Assembly (NCBI GenBank): GCA_029238555.1
Contig: JAQWFV010000105.1
Coordinates: forward strand, 1 to 28,441
Reading direction: 5' to 3'
Length of the DNA: 28,441 nucleotides
Source: Flavobacteriaceae bacterium
GTDB lineage: Bacteria > Bacteroidota > Bacteroidia > Flavobacteriales > Flavobacteriaceae
Each line of letters begins with the position of its first letter. Position 1 is the first letter of the stretch. The notes beneath the pieces are model-generated. The model was not told the origin of the DNA, did no database searches, and was given only the letters and a program-made list of their open reading frames with translations. Shown one piece after another: positions 24,219 through 28,441 of this stretch. Position numbers and translations under genes: made by a program.

Positions 24219-25286
24219 TTATAAGGTTTGAACGTTGTTCAAATCTTCAAAAGCTTTGGTTAATCTCGCAACGAAAGTTTTTTCTCCCTCACGAATCCAA
24301 ACCCTAGGGTCGTAGTATTTTTTGTTTGGTTGGTCTGCGCCGTCTGGGTTCCCAATTTGTCCTTGGATATAGTCTTTTTTGTCTTGAATATAATCTCTTG
24401 TTCCTTCTAAAAATGCGTATTGAAGGTCTGTGTCTATATTCATTTTAATAACACCGTATCCAATAGACTCTCTGATTTCCTCTAAAGTAGAACCTGATCC
24501 TCCGTGAAATACAAAATCAATTGAATTGTGTTCCAATCCGTATTTTTCTGAAATAAACGTTTGAGAATTTAATAAAATTTTCGGTGTTAATTTTACGTTT
24601 CCAGGCTTGTAAACTCCGTGAACGTTTCCAAAAGCTGCAGCGATTGTAAATCTTGGACTTACTTTAGATAATTCCTCATAAGCATAGGCCACTTCTTCTG
24701 GCTGCGTATATAATTTAGAGTCGTCTATGTCTGTATTGTCTACACCGTCTTCTTCTCCTCCTGTAATACCTAATTCTATTTCTAAAGTCATATCCATTTT
24801 GCTCATTCTAGCAAGATATTCTTTACATATAGCAATGTTTTCTTCTAAAGGCTCTTCTGATAAGTCAATCATATGAGAGCTAAATAATGGTTTTCCAGTC
24901 GCTTTGAAGTGTGCTTCACTAGCGGTTAATAAACCGTCTATCCATGGCAATAATTTCTTGGCACAGTGGTCGGTATGAAGAATTACAGTAGCTCCGTATG
25001 CTTCTGCCAATTGATGTACGTGTTTTGCGCCAGCAATGGCACCTTGAATGGCTGCTTGTTCATTCTTGTTAGACAGTCCTTTACCTGCATTAAATTGAGC
25101 CCCTCCATTTGAAAATTGAATGATTACGGGGGCATTTAATGAAGCAGCAGTTTCTAATACACCGTTGATGGTGCTAGAGCCTGTTACATTTACGGCCGGT
25201 AAGGCAAAGCCTTTTTCCTTGGCATAGTTAAAAATTTCTTGAACTTGATCTCCTGTGGCTACGCCAGCTTTAATGTTGTGGGACAT
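24219..25286 (-). CDS. fbaA: Class II fructose-bisphosphate aldolase
   Basis: 355 residues, a zinc-dependent TIM-barrel aldolase of glycolysis and gluconeogenesis, class IIA by length and motifs. Catalytic Asp106 and zinc ligand His107 lie in HTDHC; the ELGITGGEEDG segment (171-181) holds a conserved acidic residue and the monovalent-ion region; zinc ligands His223 (NVHGVYKPGN) and His261 (FHGGSGS) are present; and MNIDTDLQYAF (282-292) binds the substrate phosphate. An exact -7 element TATTTTTG (25320-25327) lies 33 bases upstream. It precedes accD on the same strand. Confidence 0.97.
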   Translation of the reverse strand: MSHNIKAGVATGDQVQEIFNYAKEKGFALPAVNVTGSSTINGVLETAASLNAPVIIQFSNGGAQFNAGKGLSNKNEQAAIQGAIAGAKHVHQLAEAYGATVILHTDHCAKKLLPWIDGLLTASEAHFKATGKPLFSSHMIDLSEEPLEENIAICKEYLARMSKMDMTLEIELGITGGEEDGVDNTDIDDSKLYTQPEEVAYAYEELSKVSPRFTIAAAFGNVHGVYKPGNVKLTPKILLNSQTFISEKYGLEHNSIDFVFHGGSGSTLEEIRESIGYGVIKMNIDTDLQYAFLEGTRDYIQDKKDYIQGQIGNPDGADQPNKKYYDPRVWIREGEKTFVARLTKAFEDLNNVQTL

Positions 25287-25319
25287 GTAATTGTGTTATC
25301 TATGAAATGATTAGAGGCA

Positions 25320-25327
25320 CAAAAATA
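25320..25327 (-). promoter_or_regulatory. -7 promoter element for fbaA
   Basis: TATTTTTG on the minus strand is an exact TAnnTTTG match, in the 55-bp gap between the tamL stop and fbaA and 33 bases before the ATG. The -33 region is T-rich without a clear TTG. Confidence 0.5.
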
Positions 25328-25341
25328 GTAAAAAACTACCC

Positions 25342-27807
25342 TTAAAAAGGATAATTTATACCAATATTTATTACGGAATTCGCAAAATTATAGTCTCTAA
25401 ACCAGCGTTTTGAATTTTCTAGGCTAGGATTATAGGTTTTGAATCCCACATCTAGTCTAAATACAAAATAAGTAAAATCGTACCTTACACCAAATCCACT
25501 TCCAATGGCTATTTGCTGTAGGGAAGAAATACCTTGGAATGACCGCTCTGGATCATTAACGCCATCTAAAGCATTCCATATATTTCCTGCATCTGTAAAT
25601 AGCGCTCCTTTAATTGCACCTAATAAAGGGAATCTGTACTCTAAATTAAAAGCCAATTTAAAGTTTGCTTCGTTAAAATCATTGAGGTTATTGGTGCTTC
25701 CTGGGCCTAATGCATAGGCATTCCATGCCCTATTATCGTTTGAGCCACCTGCAAAATAAGATCTTGCAAAAGGAATGGTACTCGCATTCCCGTAGGGTAT
25801 GGCAATCCCTCCAAAACTTCTAAACGCCAATACTTGATCTCTTCCAACGCGCCAATGCTTAATAAAGTCTAGTTCAGTTTTAATATATTGGGCATAAGGC
25901 ACTCCTGCTATTAATTTGGTTCCCGATTCATTTTCTTCTATGGGCATTACATTAGATAGTAAACTCAGTAAGTTTCCAGCGCTTTCTATTTTGGCCCTAA
26001 ACTGATAAAAATCAGGATCCGTGATTTCTTTTTTATTGTTTTTAATAAGGGTTAGTTGGCTACTAGAGATGAGGTTATTTTCTATGAGCCTGTTTTTTCG
26101 TTCTTCAATTCTTTGAATTTCTTTGTATTGTTCCGAGCTGTTGTCTTGGGTGTTCAAAAAGGTTTCAATGAAATTTTCGGCACCTTGTGGTATGGTGAGT
26201 TCCCCATTATTCGTTATTGTTGGGTCAAAAAAGGGTTCAAAGACAGGGTCTTGCGTATAGTCTTGCGCCAAAGTATTTAACCTGTTGTATGTGGTGCCGT
26301 ACACACTAAAGAAACGTTCTGGGTTTAGGTTTTGTACATATTGAACTTCTATAAGACTGGCATTAAATTTAAGAAAGTCGTTTGGGGCCCAATTAAAGCC
26401 ATAAGTGGCATTTAAGGTTTGTTTGTCAAGCCCTATATTTTTCTGAAAACTGGTTCCAAGACTAATTTTGGTTTGGGGTAAGCTATTTTTAGACAGCAAG
26501 CCTTTAAGTGATATAAAAGGAAACCATAGATTGGGTATATTTAAATTAACATCTACACCAATTTCTGAAAGGTATTTTTCACTGCTCAGGGCAGCGTCTC
26601 CAAGAACACCTATAGACCCTCTTCCGGAAAGGCTTAATATTTCTGCACCACCAAAAATATTTCTGGCCGTTAGTGAACTACTAAAGGCCAATCCGAGTCG
26701 TTGAATATTGGAGTGGGTGACGTCTAAATTTACTTGTGCAGCATATGTATCCTTAGAATTCAAATATATTTCTGCCAATAAATCGGGCTCACCTTCAATT
26801 TCAGAGATAGATATATTAGGGTATTTAAAAGTATTTAAGCTACTCATTTTTCTGTAGGTGAGTTGTCTATTGTACTCTCCATAAATAGCTCCTTCAACCA
26901 GGTAAACCGGATCTGTAATGGCTTTAGGCTTATAGTGAAGTTTGTCTTTAAAGAATATGGTGATTCCGTTGTGCTCAATGGAGTCTAGCGCTACTTTTGG
27001 CGTGTTATAAGGAATGTCGGTGTAGAGATTAACCCTTTTTATTTTTCTGATGAGATAACGCTCGCTAGCGGTTTCATTGTTTTCTTTTGGATTTCTTACT
27101 GAGAGTACTACAGTTAGTAAGGAGTCTTTATTTTTTTGAATGGTATCTCTACTAATACTAAAACCTACGGCACTCTCTTGAAAATTATAAATACCGTTGT
27201 CTTTGGCTAGTTTACTAATGCGATCTCTCTCTGCGTCAAACCTCTCGTAATTGAAGGGCTTTCCTTTTTGAATAAAAGAGGTGCCCTTATTGTTTTTGTA
27301 TAAACTGTCTAGGTCTGGAGAATAAAAAATAGTTTTGATGGAGTCTATTATAAATGCACGCCCTTTGTCTATTTGGTAACGAACGGTCGCTTTTTGTTTG
27401 CGATGGTGTCCTATGATTTGAGCTTTTACTGAAGCATTGAAGTAACCCAAACTTTTATAATAAGCTTGGAGTCTTTCTATGGATCTATTGGTGCTTTTTT
27501 GATCAATTAGAACAGCTTGTTCTCCAATTCTATTCAACCATGTGTCGCTGCCAGGTTTTTTTTTACTAAGATTACTTATATTGAGTTTTAAAGGGCTTCC
27601 AAAAATATAGGTGTTGGGCTGCTGAATAAGTAGGTTGTAAACCGCTTCATCTGTGCGCTTTTCAGTCCCTTCTATAATTTCATTCTTTCGGAGAAGCCAT
27701 TGGTCTTCTGAAAGATTTTTTAGGGGGCTACAGCTGTATATAGTGCACACTAGCAAGATAAAGCTTACTTTTGTGGTCAATACAGTAAGGGGGGTAGCTC
27801 CTTTCAT
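25342..27807 (-). CDS. tamL: Omp85/BamA-superfamily outer membrane lipoprotein, TamL type
   Basis: 821 residues. The N-terminus is a lipoprotein signal (VSFILLVCTIYSC, lipobox Cys26), followed by POTRA-like repeats (about 60-330, with ERLQAYYKSLGYFNASVKAQI as a typical POTRA helix-strand unit). A C-terminal Omp85 beta-barrel follows (SYFAGGSNDNRAWNAYALGPGS is a surface-loop-6 like segment; GALKGALFTDAGNIWN and the terminal INIGINYPF strand fit too). A lipid-anchored Omp85 of this size is the Bacteroidetes TamL, thought to act with TamB in outer-membrane assembly. The start at 27807 is only 5 bases from an exact TAnnTTTG box, so a leaderless message or a later TTG start (27780) is possible. 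It is divergent from the TrmH-type gene. Confidence 0.88.
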   Translation of the reverse strand: MKGATPLTVLTTKVSFILLVCTIYSCSPLKNLSEDQWLLRKNEIIEGTEKRTDEAVYNLLIQQPNTYIFGSPLKLNISNLSKKKPGSDTWLNRIGEQAVLIDQKSTNRSIERLQAYYKSLGYFNASVKAQIIGHHRKQKATVRYQIDKGRAFIIDSIKTIFYSPDLDSLYKNNKGTSFIQKGKPFNYERFDAERDRISKLAKDNGIYNFQESAVGFSISRDTIQKNKDSLLTVVLSVRNPKENNETASERYLIRKIKRVNLYTDIPYNTPKVALDSIEHNGITIFFKDKLHYKPKAITDPVYLVEGAIYGEYNRQLTYRKMSSLNTFKYPNISISEIEGEPDLLAEIYLNSKDTYAAQVNLDVTHSNIQRLGLAFSSSLTARNIFGGAEILSLSGRGSIGVLGDAALSSEKYLSEIGVDVNLNIPNLWFPFISLKGLLSKNSLPQTKISLGTSFQKNIGLDKQTLNATYGFNWAPNDFLKFNASLIEVQYVQNLNPERFFSVYGTTYNRLNTLAQDYTQDPVFEPFFDPTITNNGELTIPQGAENFIETFLNTQDNSSEQYKEIQRIEERKNRLIENNLISSSQLTLIKNNKKEITDPDFYQFRAKIESAGNLLSLLSNVMPIEENESGTKLIAGVPYAQYIKTELDFIKHWRVGRDQVLAFRSFGGIAIPYGNASTIPFARSYFAGGSNDNRAWNAYALGPGSTNNLNDFNEANFKLAFNLEYRFPLLGAIKGALFTDAGNIWNALDGVNDPERSFQGISSLQQIAIGSGFGVRYDFTYFVFRLDVGFKTYNPSLENSKRWFRDYNFANSVINIGINYPF
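27766..27773 (+). promoter_or_regulatory. Possible -7 element for the TrmH-type gene, inside tamL
   Basis: TACTTTTG on the plus strand matches TAnnTTTG exactly and lies 57 bases before the ATG at 27831, inside the region encoding the tamL signal peptide. No -33 TTG was seen. Confidence 0.3.
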
Positions 27808-27812
27808 AAGCC

Positions 27813-27820
27813 CAAAAATA
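27813..27820 (-). promoter_or_regulatory. -7 promoter element for tamL
   Basis: TATTTTTG on the minus strand matches TAnnTTTG exactly. Only 5 bases separate it from the annotated tamL ATG, placing the likely transcription start at or very near the start codon. Confidence 0.4.
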
Positions 27821-27830
27821 CACTATTTGT

Positions 27831-28441
27831 ATGGTTGTTAAAAGCCAATTGAAACTTATCAAAAGCCTGCATCAAAAAAAGAATCGCACACAGCACGGTC
27901 TTTTTATTGTGGAGGGAGAAAAAGGTATTGCAGACGCACTAGCCAATGGTCTGGCTCCCTTTTTATTATTGACCTCTCAAGTACAATCAGCTATAAATTC
28001 TTTCGAGAAAATCTCTGATAGAGAGTTATCTCAGATCAGTACTTTAAAAAATCCCAACGGATACTTAGGGGTTTTTAGAATGCCAAAACAGGGGGAATTA
28101 AATTTCAAAGATTGGGTGGTGGTTTTAGATGGTCTTCAAGACCCTGGTAATTTTGGGACCATAATAAGACTCTGTGATTGGTTTGGTATAAAGCAAATCC
28201 TGTGCAGTCCAGATACAGTAGATGTGTATAATCCCAAAGTAGTTCAAGCTAGTATGGGGTCTTTATCTAGGATTTCTGTGTATTACGAGTCCATTATTCC
28301 GCATATTCAAGGACTAAAAATTCCTATTTATGGGACTTTTATGGAGGGTACACCCATTCAAAAAATAGCCTTTAAAACACCAGGAATTATTATTTTGGGA
28401 AATGAAGGCAATGGAATTTCAGCAGCTTTGAGTGAATTTGT
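27831..28441 (+). CDS. TrmH/SpoU-family RNA 2'-O-methyltransferase, 3' end outside window
   Basis: An open frame from the ATG at 27831 to the right edge, 203 codons with no stop. It starts MVVKSQLKLIKSLHQKKNR followed by GLFIVEGEKGIADAL, the small substrate-binding N-terminal domain (L30e-like) of RlmB/TsnR-type enzymes. The SPOUT domain follows: motif 1 LDGLQDPGNFGTIIRLCDWFG and motif 2 IIILGNEGNGIS near the edge. The last motif is cut off. These enzymes methylate ribose 2'-OH on rRNA or tRNA; the exact target cannot be told. It is divergent from tamL with 23 bp between the start codons. Confidence 0.93.
   Translation, partial: MVVKSQLKLIKSLHQKKNRTQHGLFIVEGEKGIADALANGLAPFLLLTSQVQSAINSFEKISDRELSQISTLKNPNGYLGVFRMPKQGELNFKDWVVVLDGLQDPGNFGTIIRLCDWFGIKQILCSPDTVDVYNPKVVQASMGSLSRISVYYESIIPHIQGLKIPIYGTFMEGTPIQKIAFKTPGIIILGNEGNGISAALSEF

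Overview
The window looks like chromosomal DNA of a member of the Bacteroidota, most likely Flavobacteriaceae. It is AT-rich, Shine-Dalgarno sequences are weak or absent, and exact matches to the Bacteroidetes -7 promoter element TAnnTTTG sit in front of several genes. The gene content fits too: a short primary sigma factor without region 1.1, a PorP/SprF protein of the type IX secretion family, a TamL-type Omp85 lipoprotein, a YpdA-family flavoprotein and an Nfu protein with a doubled N-terminal domain. Genus cannot be fixed from the sequence. No tRNA, rRNA, CRISPR array, insertion sequence or phage gene was seen, and there is no gene-free stretch over 300 bases.

Region 1 (1-1125, + strand) is the tail of a cytochrome-oxidase assembly operon: the C-terminal part of an SCO/SenC copper chaperone, a DUF420 membrane protein and a small exported CxxC membrane protein. 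Region 2 (1193-11493, +) is a large efflux locus. Two MacB-type permeases and a HlyD-type adaptor come first, followed by one ABC ATPase, two more permeases, a second adaptor and a TolC-type outer-membrane factor; tsaB follows 10 bp later. The two halves look like an old duplication of a split MacAB system, but only one ATPase and one TolC are present.

Region 3 (11503-14785) holds an nfu-mscS pair on the - strand, divergent from a gamma-class carbonic anhydrase-like gene and fabD on the + strand. Both divergent units have TAnnTTTG boxes. Region 4 (14788-18873, -) carries an Nramp-like transporter with altered metal-site motifs, a PorP/SprF outer-membrane protein, a YpdA-type reductase and rpe.

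Region 5 (18939-27807, -) is a housekeeping block read in the order tamL, fbaA, accD, rpsO, pnp, rpoD, trmL. It has clear intrinsic terminators after rpsO, pnp and rpoD, and suggestive hairpins at the predicted 5' ends of the accD and rpsO messages. A TrmH/SpoU RNA methyltransferase starts divergently from tamL and runs off the right edge.

The points most worth a second look are the four-permease, one-ATPase efflux locus with a near-identical tract shared by its first two permeases; an AccD that has lost all four zinc-ribbon cysteines; an Nramp homologue lacking DPGN and MPH; a YpdA homologue lacking the proposed active-site cysteine; and the leader hairpins in the fbaA-accD-rpsO-pnp region. 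All functional statements are from reading motifs and recalled family knowledge; no database search was run.
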